Shown one piece after another: positions 1-8,043 of a stretch of 64,000 nucleotides of DNA. A program made the position numbers and the translations under genes. The stretch comes from Bdellovibrio sp. ZAP7. GTDB lineage: Bacteria > Bdellovibrionota > FAC87 > UBA2466. Each line of letters starts with the position of its first letter. The first letter of the stretch is position 1. The stretch is from contig CAMCTJ010000001.1 in the NCBI GenBank assembly GCA_945878405.1, positions 222,708 to 286,707 of the forward strand, in the 5' to 3' direction. The notes beneath the pieces are model-generated. The model did not search any database and was not told where the DNA came from. It was given only the letters and a program-made list of their open reading frames with translations.

Positions 1-2
1 TC

Positions 3-152
3 TACTTCGATGAGAAAAAGAACGAGTCACTTTCATGGGAAGCTGACCTGTCTTCAGATTGGCTCTCAAAATTAGAACAGAATTTTTCAGCAGCTCTTGA
101 TTATCTCAATCAATCACTGGAGCCCAGCTTCAGGCAGGACAGGGCGGCTTGA
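3..152 (+). CDS. C-terminal end of an unidentified protein (partial)
   Basis: An open frame enters from the left edge and gives 49 residues before a TGA stop at 150-152. The segment is acidic and Ser/Leu-rich, with the piece WEADLSSDWLSKLEQNF, and looks like an amphipathic helical tail. The next gene starts 7 bases later, so the two are probably co-transcribed. The family cannot be recognised from this fragment. Confidence 0.45.
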   Translation, partial: YFDEKKNESLSWEADLSSDWLSKLEQNFSAALDYLNQSLEPSFRQDRAA

Positions 153-159
153 GGGGGTT

Positions 160-687
160 ATGGAACAGGCACCATTAAATAGAGAGGGAACTCCTAGTAT
201 TCAGGAGGCTCTTTCACAAGCAGAGCAGGAACATTGGCTTGAACGCCCCAATGCTCCTCTGGCTATTCGACTAGCTAGCTTTGTTCTCGACCTGATTTTC
301 ATTTATCTGTTTATTCACGGCCAACACCGATTACTACAAGCGCTGTCTATTTACTCAGCTACTTCGACCCAAAGCACTTTGTTTTTACTAAATCCTTTTT
401 TCCTCGGATTCGTGGATATCTTTGTCAGAACTAGCTTCCTTTTCTTTTACTTGGTTTTTTCAGTGAGCCATTTTGGGGGCACCCTCGGAAATCTCCTGCT
501 AGGGCTTCGAGTAGTTGACGACCAATCGGGCAGGAAGTTGAGTTTAGCTCGCTCAACGACTCGCTTACTTTTCGGTGTATCCACCAATCTACTCTCCCTA
601 TCAGTGGCTATGTCTCGACCCGATGGGCGAACTCTGCATGATCTCTTGAGTAGAACCATCATTAAGAAGATTCGAGGTCGAGCATGA
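160..687 (+). CDS. RDD family membrane protein
   Basis: Small integral membrane protein of the RDD family. Hydrophobic segments begin RLASFVLDLIFIYLF, continue through FFLGFVDIFVRTSFLFFYLVF, and reach GGTLGNLLLGLRVVDDQSG, the usual RDD layout in which a conserved region after a Gly-rich turn reads LGLRVVD. The C-terminus is basic. The frame is open from position 97, but ATG 160 is preceded by GAGGGGG at good spacing, so that start was chosen, giving 175 residues. It overlaps the downstream rhomboid gene by ATGA, which indicates translational coupling. RDD proteins are of mostly unknown function and some have been linked to transport, so the substrate is not known here. Confidence 0.8.
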   Translation: MEQAPLNREGTPSIQEALSQAEQEHWLERPNAPLAIRLASFVLDLIFIYLFIHGQHRLLQALSIYSATSTQSTLFLLNPFFLGFVDIFVRTSFLFFYLVFSVSHFGGTLGNLLLGLRVVDDQSGRKLSLARSTTRLLFGVSTNLLSLSVAMSRPDGRTLHDLLSRTIIKKIRGRA

Positions 688-1946
688 TTCTGTTGGTACC
701 GACATCTCCGGAGGTTCCTCGATTTCATCGCCCTACGTGGGGCGTCTCTTGGATTGTCGCCCTGCTTTTGATCGTTTGTTATGTTCAGTTCTATCCCACG
801 GTTCAGGCGGATCAAGACTACATTGATCATTTTCAAGGCTTGAAAGAAGATGGCTTTCTAAAGGACCCAGCTGCCGAAGCTAAATATCTTTCAGAGAGAC
901 CTCTTTTAAGCTTAACGATTTCACCTAAGAGCTGGAGCGTGGAGCGTGCGATCTTCTCAAACTTCATTCATGGGGGAGCTCTTCACCTCATCCTTAATCT
1001 TATCGGTGTCATCGCCGGAGTAAGAATTTGCACAACGTTTATTCCTTTTTTATGCACATTTTCTATTTTTATAGTCGGAGGAACGCTGGGCCTTCTTTCC
1101 AGTATTTGGATAACAACTCCTGGGGTTGGAGATTATGTTCCTCATTTGGGGGCAAGCGCTGGCCTTTTTGCGCTGATGGGAACTTATTACGTCTATAATT
1201 TTAGATTTAGAACGTCCTACTTCTTTTGGTTCCCCAGCAAGCATGGCCAAATTTCGCTCAAGACAAGTTGGTTTTTCTTCTTGGATGTCATTCTTTTGGA
1301 GCTCCTCCTTTCCACAGCACAGTTTCTTCCAAGCTCTTTTGATGGAGTGGATCATATTGCACACGTGGGCGGCTTCATTTCGGGTTGTTTCTTGGCGCTT
1401 GCCTTAAGGGCTTTTCAACGTTGGCCCTCAATGCTTCAAACTCGCGGCGAGTTTCTTTACTGGACAACTTTTCTGGGAGAGAAATTAAAGAGTTCTGGAT
1501 TTGATCCGGTTCAGGCTACCTTCGTCGGATGGATGGAGTTACTGAAGATCAATTTTTTTAATGACCAACTCAAATCAAAACTCGCTCGGCATTTAGCCAA
1601 TCATTCCGCTTCTTTTTCAGATGAGCAAATCAAAGCTGCCATGCGATTTTTTGGGCCCACTTTTATCCGTTTGTTTCCAGCGGATATGGCTTCCCTGATT
1701 CAAGCCCTCAATCAAAACAAACAGTCTTTACCGCTCGAATGGTTGAAAAGGATTCCCTACGACAACATCATTTGCATATCTAAAACTCTTGCCACCTCTA
1801 AAGAAAACGAAGGAGATATTCTTATCCTAGTCTCGTCTTACCAAAGAGCTCACCAATCAAACAAAAGACTGAGTCAGCGACTCGAGGTTTTGATCAAACA
1901 AATGGAGAAGGTCACACCGAACCGTTTGCAGGCTTCTGGGGAGTAG
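684..1946 (+). CDS. Rhomboid family intramembrane serine protease
   Basis: Predicted intramembrane serine protease that cleaves within or near substrate transmembrane helices. The rhomboid core occupies roughly residues 20-240. HGGALHLILN (96-105) matches the conserved His/Asn motif of the family, GASAG (156-160) carries the nucleophile Ser158, and DHIAHVGG (223-230) carries the catalytic His227. The six-helix pattern is visible. Unusually, about 180 further residues follow the core (residues 241-420); they are soluble, helical and Leu/Lys-rich and resemble no domain I can name. The ATG overlaps the stop of the RDD gene (ATGA). The 3' end overlaps the convergent membrane-protein gene by 35 bp. 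Confidence 0.88.
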   Translation: MILLVPTSPEVPRFHRPTWGVSWIVALLLIVCYVQFYPTVQADQDYIDHFQGLKEDGFLKDPAAEAKYLSERPLLSLTISPKSWSVERAIFSNFIHGGALHLILNLIGVIAGVRICTTFIPFLCTFSIFIVGGTLGLLSSIWITTPGVGDYVPHLGASAGLFALMGTYYVYNFRFRTSYFFWFPSKHGQISLKTSWFFFLDVILLELLLSTAQFLPSSFDGVDHIAHVGGFISGCFLALALRAFQRWPSMLQTRGEFLYWTTFLGEKLKSSGFDPVQATFVGWMELLKINFFNDQLKSKLARHLANHSASFSDEQIKAAMRFFGPTFIRLFPADMASLIQALNQNKQSLPLEWLKRIPYDNIICISKTLATSKENEGDILILVSSYQRAHQSNKRLSQRLEVLIKQMEKVTPNRLQASGE

Positions 1947-2754
1947 CTCCGCCGGGCCGATACTGCCGGTACTTCCACCTAAGAAAATATCCCGAGCCAA
2001 AAAAGACTGCCGAAAGAACAATGAAGGGCCACACCGGCAGAAGAATCATGCCCATAATGAATCTCATATAGATATACGGAAGAAACGTGTTCCAACCCAA
2101 GAAGCAGAGAAATTTTCCTAGGGCAAAGACGTGGCTACCCCATTGATATCCCCCGAGGCCATCCACGATTTCTGGGGATTCAAAGTTTTCAGGAGCGACC
2201 AACTCCGGATGTTCGGTCGTGACCTTAGCGGCCTCTAAATTCACTCTCTCAAGAATTGCGGCATTTTCTCGAACACATCGGTATTCAAGCCAAAAAGTCT
2301 TGATGTTGTAAGCAAAGGTGAGCCAGGCCATCAGGCCATGGAGCGTTGACCAAAAAGAGCTTCTTGCAGTGGAGAGAGCCCCTCCAAGAAAAGCAGTTAT
2401 TAATATCATCAGGATCGCATAAAGAGCTGGAGGGAAAGTAATTTTTCTAAACGATTTCGTCTGTCCGACAAATTCCGGATTTAAGTGAAGATCTTGGACC
2501 AACTCTCGAGTGTCTTTGCCAGCACCGGTAAAGATACCAAAAATTAAACAATGGGCGGAAATGGCGAAAAAAGCGGCTGTCAGGCTAAACATTAAATGAC
2601 TTGGATGTCCCAAATACCCTAAAAGGAGGGCTAAGCCCAAAAGACCCGAACTAAGAATGGAGGAGAATCCAAAAAAACCTGTCATTTGGCTTCGCACCCT
2701 AGCCGAAACCATCCATCCACGCAAGATTTTGAGCGTTCGGCCCCCGAAGACCAT
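1912..2754 (-). CDS. Multi-pass membrane protein of unknown function
   Basis: 280 residues with at least five hydrophobic segments: around residues 28-45, 55-75, 108-125, 130-150, and two near the C-terminus (FLCFLGWNTFLPYIYMRF and LLPVWPFIVLSAVFFGSGYF). A soluble acidic stretch around residues 165-200 separates the first four from the last two. The tail is Pro/Gly-rich. No catalytic motif is visible and I do not recognise the family. The start is uncertain: Met1 or Met15 (MVSARVRSQ) are both possible, and neither has a strong ribosome-binding site. It is divergent from the transketolase genes, so its promoter must lie in or near that coding start. Confidence 0.7.
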   Translation of the reverse strand: MVFGGRTLKILRGWMVSARVRSQMTGFFGFSSILSSGLLGLALLLGYLGHPSHLMFSLTAAFFAISAHCLIFGIFTGAGKDTRELVQDLHLNPEFVGQTKSFRKITFPPALYAILMILITAFLGGALSTARSSFWSTLHGLMAWLTFAYNIKTFWLEYRCVRENAAILERVNLEAAKVTTEHPELVAPENFESPEIVDGLGGYQWGSHVFALGKFLCFLGWNTFLPYIYMRFIMGMILLPVWPFIVLSAVFFGSGYFLRWKYRQYRPGGATPQKPANGSV

Positions 2755-2789
2755 TGCAGGTTTATGGCCATCCGATTATAAGAATTCCA

Positions 2790-3638
2790 ATGTTAAGTTC
2801 ACGAGTTCCTTTAAGGCTTCCGCAGTCCGAATTAGAATCTATTTCCCTGAAATGCCGGAGGCTTATTCTTACGATGCTTGAAAAAGCCCAGAGTGGACAT
2901 CCGGGGGGCTCACTTTCGGCAATTGATTTGATTACTGCTCTGTTTTTTCATGAAATGCAGATGGACCCCACAGATGCGGCTTGGGAAGACCGAGATCGAT
3001 TCGTTCTCTCTAAGGGCCATGGAGTTCCGGCCTTATATACAGTTTTGTCTCAACGGGGAGTTCTTCCTGAGTCAGAATTATCCACTTTGCGTCGGATTAA
3101 CTCTCGACTACAGGGACATCCTGATCGCGTTCTTTTTCCATTCGTTGAAGCCTCTACTGGCTCTCTGGGGCAAGGGCTTTCTATTGCACAGGGAATTGCA
3201 TTAGCGCTGAAGCTTCAAAAGAAAACAGCGCGCGTTTTTTGTTTAATGGGCGACGGAGAAACCCAAGAAGGGCAGATTTGGGAGACTGCTATGTCGGCCC
3301 CGAAATACAAGCTAAATAATTTGGTCGCACTCTTAGATAACAACAACGGCCAAATTGATGGTCACGTAACGGAAGTCATGGATCTCGAACCGATTGCGGA
3401 AAAATGGCGCGCTTTCAACTGGGCCGTTCACAAGATTAATGGACATTCTTTTTCTGAAATTATTTCAGCACTTGAAAAAGCTCGAACTGAGAAAGATCGA
3501 CCTACTCTTATTTTAGCAAAAACAGTCAAGGGCAAGGGTGTGTCGTTCATGGAGGATAAGATCGGCTGGCATGGAGTTGCTCCCACTGCTGAAGAACTTA
3601 AAAAAGCCCTCGAAGAGTTAAAAGGGGAGAAATCCTAA
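2790..3638 (+). CDS. Transketolase, N-terminal (thiamine-pyrophosphate) subunit
   Basis: N-terminal half of a split transketolase, which moves two-carbon ketol units between sugar phosphates in the pentose-phosphate pathway. SGHPGGSLSAIDL near the start, DRFVLSKGHG, and the ThDP/Mg motif GDGETQEGQIWE followed by LDNNNGQIDG are characteristic. The frame is open back to a TTG at 2754, but ATG 2790 (MLSSRVPLRL) gives the usual length of about 280 residues. The stop overlaps the start of the second subunit by one base (TAATG), so the subunits should be made in equal amounts. Two-gene transketolases are common in bacteria and archaea, so the split itself is not unusual. Confidence 0.92.
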   Translation: MLSSRVPLRLPQSELESISLKCRRLILTMLEKAQSGHPGGSLSAIDLITALFFHEMQMDPTDAAWEDRDRFVLSKGHGVPALYTVLSQRGVLPESELSTLRRINSRLQGHPDRVLFPFVEASTGSLGQGLSIAQGIALALKLQKKTARVFCLMGDGETQEGQIWETAMSAPKYKLNNLVALLDNNNGQIDGHVTEVMDLEPIAEKWRAFNWAVHKINGHSFSEIISALEKARTEKDRPTLILAKTVKGKGVSFMEDKIGWHGVAPTAEELKKALEELKGEKS

Positions 3639-4558
3639 TGGGTGCAAAAGCAACTCGGGATAGTTTTGGCGAAGCGGTCCGGGATCTTGGAAAAGAAAAT
3701 CCTGCCATTGTCGTTTTAGATGCCGACCTAAGTGTCAGCACGAAGAGCGTTACTTTTGCAAAATCATTTCCTGATCGTTTTTTTCAGATGGGAATTGCAG
3801 AAGCCAACATGATAGGCACTGCCGCGGGAATGGCTTTCTCGGGTCTCATTCCTTTTTGCTGTAGTTTTGGCTGCTTTCTCACCGGAAAATATGAAACGAT
3901 TCGAGTCTCTGTTGGATATTCAAAAGCAAATGTAAAGCTGGTGGGAACTCACGCAGGTTTAGGGATTGGTGAAGATGGTTACACTCAAATGGGTTTAGAG
4001 GACATGAACCTCATGCGAGGATTACCAGGGATGACCGTAATCAATCCAAGTGATGACAAAACAACACGAGCTGCCGTTCGGTTCGCGGTTGAACACCAAG
4101 GGCCTGTTTATTTACGTCTTACCCGTCAAAAGCTTCCGGATCTTCATGCCTCTGAATCTGTTTTTAAAGTGGGCAAAGGAATCGTCCTGAAAAAAGGCGC
4201 TAAGCTTGCTCTCATTGGTACGGGCGGAACGGTAGCAGAAGCTCTTCAGGCTTCCGAAAACCTTGCTGACCGTAATCCGTGGGTAATTGATATTCACACG
4301 GTTAAGCCAATCGACAAAGACCTGCTGAAAACTTTGGCCCACGAATGCACTCACATTGTGACTGTGGAAGATCACAACATCATTGGCGGATTGGGATCCG
4401 CCGTGGCGGAAGTCTTGAGTGAAACTGGGTTTCAAGGAAAGCTCCTGAGACTCGGAGTTCAAGATACTTATGGAGAATCAGGACTCCCTGATGAACTGTT
4501 TGAAAAGTATGGATTCTCGGCTCATCAAATTGCTCAAAAAGTAAACGATTGGTGCTAG
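3638..4558 (+). CDS. Transketolase, C-terminal (pyrimidine-binding) subunit
   Basis: 306 residues carrying the pyrimidine-binding and C-terminal domains that complete the transketolase with the upstream subunit. VLDADLSVSTKS and FFQMGIAEANMIGTAAGMAFSG (which includes the conserved Glu of the pyrimidine domain) occur near the N-terminus. THAGLGIGEDGYTQM lies around residue 105. A transketolase_C region with VIDIHTVKPID and EDHNIIGGLGSAVAE follows. The start codon is fused to the previous stop (TAATG). No further gene follows closely; a 160-base spacer separates it from the next probable start. Confidence 0.92.
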   Translation: MGAKATRDSFGEAVRDLGKENPAIVVLDADLSVSTKSVTFAKSFPDRFFQMGIAEANMIGTAAGMAFSGLIPFCCSFGCFLTGKYETIRVSVGYSKANVKLVGTHAGLGIGEDGYTQMGLEDMNLMRGLPGMTVINPSDDKTTRAAVRFAVEHQGPVYLRLTRQKLPDLHASESVFKVGKGIVLKKGAKLALIGTGGTVAEALQASENLADRNPWVIDIHTVKPIDKDLLKTLAHECTHIVTVEDHNIIGGLGSAVAEVLSETGFQGKLLRLGVQDTYGESGLPDELFEKYGFSAHQIAQKVNDWC

Positions 4559-4720
4559 AGTAGGTTTTCACTTCTGCACCCACAAAAAAGCTCATGTTTT
4601 CATGTGTTTATAGTCACTCCCCTGGATCAGTGTCCAACCTGTAGTCAAATTGAGAATACAGTTCTCGGCTAAAAATCTGGCCGTTCGAATGCAGTGTTTA
4701 GCAATTGGAAAAACATTTTT

Positions 4721-5638
4721 ATGTACGGCTTATTCTTTATTTTAATGCTGGGATTTTTTCTCTCGGCGTCAGTCCACGCGGATTGCTCAGACGGTGTCTG
4801 CACCCTCAATAGTAGACCTGTAGCCCCAGAGACTCGCGAAGTAGCTGGAAAAGAAAAAGAAGAATCATCAGAAAACGAACCCCGCCCTTACAATATTCCA
4901 CTTCCTGGCGGTGGCTCTTACCAGGCAACCGAAAAAGAATATCAACAATGGGTCACGCAACAACAGAAGACCCAGCAACGCCAACAAATGCAGCAACAAA
5001 TTCAAAACCAACTTCAAGGCCTCATGGGTGGTGGTGGCGGGGGCGGGTCGGGCGGCGGTGGAGGCGGCGGAGGAGGAGGCGGCGGTGGTGGATCCGGGGG
5101 CGGTGGTAAATCGTCTGGAAACTCGAATGCGATAAAGCCATTAGAGGCATCTGCTTTTGGACAAATTCCTAATTTTTCATCGAACCCATCTCAAAAGGCG
5201 CTTGAGGAATTGGTCGGTCAATCTGGAAAACCGGATTCTGATTCCCAACAGTTTTTGGATGAGATTAAAAAGCAAATTGAAGAGTCAGCAAAGAGACCCG
5301 CGCCAACTCAGCTCAATGCAAAACTGACTAGTGGAATCAATGACCTTAATCAGCTGATTATGGAAACCCTAGCAGCACTTCAGGCTCTTCCCGCAACGCT
5401 TTCTAGTAATGAACAACTACTTAAAAATGCGAGGAGCATCAAAAAGCACCGTGCAGTGGGAAGGCCTCTAGAGGTTCCAAGAGATCGGGGTATTGTGGTG
5501 GGGCAATCTTATTCAACTATGATGGGCGGGCGAGGAATAGCAAGTTTGGCCAGTGGGACCGTTCCCAAAGCTCCGGAGCCAGTCATAGAAGCTCCGAGAA
5601 GGGGACGTTCTTTAAGATCCTCTCACCATCGCAGGTAA
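4721..5638 (+). CDS. Exported Gln/Gly-rich protein of unknown function
   Basis: A Sec signal peptide (MYGLFFILMLGFFLSASVHA) is followed by CSDGVC, a Lys/Glu-rich stretch, a Gln-rich run around residues 80-105, and a very long Gly tract broken by single Ser residues at about 108-135. The remainder is low-complexity helical, with a basic Arg/Ser/His C-terminus. The frame is open from a GTG at 4694, but ATG 4721 sits 7 bases after GGAAAA and immediately begins the signal peptide. No enzyme motif is present. The composition suggests a flexible surface or periplasmic linker protein; the role is unknown. Its stop lies 5 bp from the convergent SirB1-type gene. Confidence 0.72.
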   Translation: MYGLFFILMLGFFLSASVHADCSDGVCTLNSRPVAPETREVAGKEKEESSENEPRPYNIPLPGGGSYQATEKEYQQWVTQQQKTQQRQQMQQQIQNQLQGLMGGGGGGGSGGGGGGGGGGGGGGSGGGGKSSGNSNAIKPLEASAFGQIPNFSSNPSQKALEELVGQSGKPDSDSQQFLDEIKKQIEESAKRPAPTQLNAKLTSGINDLNQLIMETLAALQALPATLSSNEQLLKNARSIKKHRAVGRPLEVPRDRGIVVGQSYSTMMGGRGIASLASGTVPKAPEPVIEAPRRGRSLRSSHHRR

Positions 5639-5643
5639 CTCTT

Positions 5644-6477
5644 CTAGTTGAGAATCTCTCGATAGCCTTTCAGCATTTGCGTGAGTTTTTTTATTTCGTG
5701 AACATCTTCAGCTTGCGGTCGAACTTCTAAATAGTGCTTCAAATCGTCCATTGCTTTTGAAAAGTATTCCATCTCGCAATAGAGAATTCCGCGATCCCTA
5801 GTAAACTCTGGGTTTTCTGGGAAAAGAGAAGTTAAGATCTCAACTGCACGAAGTGCCTCAACGGCTTGGCTTCTCAGGATATAAATATGTTTGAGTTGTT
5901 GCACAAGACGGGAGATGAGCTGGGTAGAGTTTACTTTTTCAAAAAGACTTGCCGACAGCATTCGACTTTTGTGTAATGCAGACCGAAACTTTTTCTGAAA
6001 CTCTTCTTGTGAGAGGAGTTTTCCTTGGTCGAAAACATCGACATAAAAGTCCATTCCCTCGGAATGGATCCTCATTAAATAATAAGAAGGAAGAGCCAAG
6101 CACTCGTACGAAAGTCCAAGTCCTTCAGCAAAAATACTGTAAATCACGGCCATGCAAAGCGGACTTGCGATCTGTTTTTCTAATACCAAGTGAAGATAAT
6201 AACGGTTGGGATCATCAATCACCTGTTTATATTTTTCACTTTTCCCTTCAATACCAAGGACTTTAAATATCACATGGTTGATTGCTTCCACTACAGCGAA
6301 GGGATCTTCCTTAGATTTGTCAGCGCGCACTCGAGCCTGTTCAATCGAGTGCTCAAGCTGGTCGACATAGGATTGAGTTTCAAAAGCAGAATCCTGAATC
6401 TGGCCGACCAAAAGACTTCCTTCAAGCAAGTTATTATTGCGAATACAGTCTAATAAAGCTGCCTTGGCAGTTTGCAT
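5644..6477 (-). CDS. SirB1/transglutaminase-like protein with TPR tail
   Basis: 277 residues resembling the SirB1 (transglutaminase-like) family. The central block has YYLHLVLEKQIASPLCMAVIYSIFAEGLGLS followed by ALPSYYLMRI, the positions where the family normally has its Ser/Cys region and its conserved His. Here the second position reads SYYLMRI, without an obvious His, so catalysis is doubtful. The C-terminal 75 residues (ILRSQAVEALRAVEILTSLFPENPEFTRDRG and onward) look like tetratricopeptide repeats, typical of SirB1 proteins. Function in the family is poorly defined. It is cytoplasmic as predicted, and stands alone between convergent and divergent neighbours. Confidence 0.75.
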   Translation of the reverse strand: MQTAKAALLDCIRNNNLLEGSLLVGQIQDSAFETQSYVDQLEHSIEQARVRADKSKEDPFAVVEAINHVIFKVLGIEGKSEKYKQVIDDPNRYYLHLVLEKQIASPLCMAVIYSIFAEGLGLSYECLALPSYYLMRIHSEGMDFYVDVFDQGKLLSQEEFQKKFRSALHKSRMLSASLFEKVNSTQLISRLVQQLKHIYILRSQAVEALRAVEILTSLFPENPEFTRDRGILYCEMEYFSKAMDDLKHYLEVRPQAEDVHEIKKLTQMLKGYREILN

Positions 6478-6502
6478 ATGAACTTTCGTTTAAGGATTTA
6501 AG

Positions 6503-6646
6503 ATGAAAAAACGCGAAGAAAAAAGAACCTACAAATTTAAGTTTATCGACCACACTAAAAAAATCAATGTCGGTTCCCTGACGCTTTTGATTGGGTCATT
6601 CGCACCGCATACAATCCACAACACCGCGCTTCTTTATAAAGGTTGA
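6503..6646 (+). CDS. Possible 47-aa basic small protein
   Basis: A short frame opens with ATG 6503 preceded by AAGGA about 8 bases upstream. It encodes a Lys-rich N-terminus (MKKREEKRTYKFKFIDH) followed by a mildly hydrophobic end, and stops at 6644-6646, 32 bases before radA. It fills the otherwise empty spacer between two divergent genes. The ribosome-binding site and the lack of a longer overlapping frame favour a real gene, but the length is too short to be sure, and the family is unknown. Confidence 0.3.
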   Translation: MKKREEKRTYKFKFIDHTKKINVGSLTLLIGSFAPHTIHNTALLYKG

Positions 6647-6678
6647 CGTAGCTAAATACGGCTGGGAAAACAAAACCT

Positions 6679-8043
6679 GTGAAAAACAAAGCAAAATTTA
6701 TTTTCGCATGCCAACAATGTGGCCAGCAGTACTCTAAATGGGTGGGACGATGCACAGACTGTGGGGAATGGAATAGTGTTGTTGAAGAACGCGATAGCTC
6801 GGCCCCCGCTGGAAGTAAAAGCAGTGGAAGCACGAGCCAAACATCGCCCGAACCCATCTCCCAAATTTTAGCGAGCGATTACCCACGTTACGTTTCTGAT
6901 CTTCCTGAGCTAGACAACGTTTTAGGCGGGGGGTTGGTTCCGGGTAGCGTCGTGCTATTGGGCGGCGAACCGGGAGTTGGAAAATCTACTCTTCTTCTTC
7001 AGGCGGCCGATCAATTTGGACGCTTGGGAAAAACCATTCTTTATGTGAGCGGGGAAGAATCCGGTTCCCAAGTGGCTTTGAGAGCTTCGCGATTGGGAGT
7101 CAGCACCGATCGAATACTCTTTGTCTCTGAGACTTCTTTGGAATCTATTCTGGGTCATATCGAAAAAACCAACCCGCAGATTCTCATTCTGGATTCGGTT
7201 CAAACAGTCCACAGTCAGGAAATGGAATCGCAACCAGGGAGTGTCGGACAGCTTCGCGAATGCTCCAATGCGATCATTGCCACCTGCAAGGGCAGAAATA
7301 TGGCCGCTTTTCTTGTGGGTCACGTCACAAAAGAAGGGGCAATTGCGGGACCGAAAGTTTTAGAGCACATGGTAGATGTGGTTCTTTATTTCGAAGGAAC
7401 TTCGTCTCAAAATTTTAGAGTTCTCCGGTCCAACAAAAATCGATTCGGCTCGACTCACGAGATCGGAGTTTTTGAAATGGGTAGCCAGGGTATGCGCCAA
7501 GTCGCCAACCCTTCTGAGCTTTTTTTATCTGAGAGACCACAAACGATTCCCGGTTCAGTTATCGTTGCAAGTGTGGAGGGAACTCGGCCAATTTTAGTTG
7601 AGGTACAGGCTCTTGTTTCTCACAGCGCGCTTGCTATGCCTCGTAGGACTGCGCTGGGAGTAGATCAAAATCGTCTTTGTTTGCTTGTAGCCATTTTGGA
7701 AAAGCGGGGCGGATATCGGCTCTATGATCAAGATGTTTATCTCAATATTGCAGGAGGAATCCGAATTAATGAGACAGCTACGGATCTGGGAGTGGTTGCA
7801 GCTTTAATTTCAAGTGAAACGGGTAAAGCAATTAATCCAAAAACTGTTTTTTTTGGAGAAGTCGGCCTTGGGGGAGAGGTAAGAAGCGTTCCGAAAGCTG
7901 CAATTCGCCTGAAGGAAGCGCAGAGAATCGGGCTAAAACAAGCCTATGTTCCAATGAAGATCCAAAAGGAAGTTGCTAAAGAATTTCCTCAAATGGACAT
8001 CATCGGAATCGATCATATTCGCCAACTAAACCAACACCTTTAA
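6679..8043 (+). CDS. radA: DNA repair protein RadA
   Basis: RadA/Sms, a RecA-like ATPase with an Lon-like C-terminal domain that processes recombination intermediates. An N-terminal zinc finger has Cys11, Cys14, Cys25 and Cys28. Walker A GGEPGVGKST starts at about residue 95. The RadA-specific KNRFG motif occurs in SNKNRFGSTHEIG, and the C-terminal Lon-protease-like domain covers roughly residues 290-454. Length is normal (454). The start is GTG at 6679, immediately before the zinc finger as usual. The last 18 bp overlap the convergent glpK gene. Confidence 0.95.
   Translation: MKNKAKFIFACQQCGQQYSKWVGRCTDCGEWNSVVEERDSSAPAGSKSSGSTSQTSPEPISQILASDYPRYVSDLPELDNVLGGGLVPGSVVLLGGEPGVGKSTLLLQAADQFGRLGKTILYVSGEESGSQVALRASRLGVSTDRILFVSETSLESILGHIEKTNPQILILDSVQTVHSQEMESQPGSVGQLRECSNAIIATCKGRNMAAFLVGHVTKEGAIAGPKVLEHMVDVVLYFEGTSSQNFRVLRSNKNRFGSTHEIGVFEMGSQGMRQVANPSELFLSERPQTIPGSVIVASVEGTRPILVEVQALVSHSALAMPRRTALGVDQNRLCLLVAILEKRGGYRLYDQDVYLNIAGGIRINETATDLGVVAALISSETGKAINPKTVFFGEVGLGGEVRSVPKAAIRLKEAQRIGLKQAYVPMKIQKEVAKEFPQMDIIGIDHIRQLNQHL

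Noticed and set aside
4911..5135. Frame through the Gly/Gln tract on the plus strand (Ala/Glu-rich)
   Set aside because: It is an alternative frame of the GGC/GGT-repeat codons and is not supported by a ribosome-binding site.
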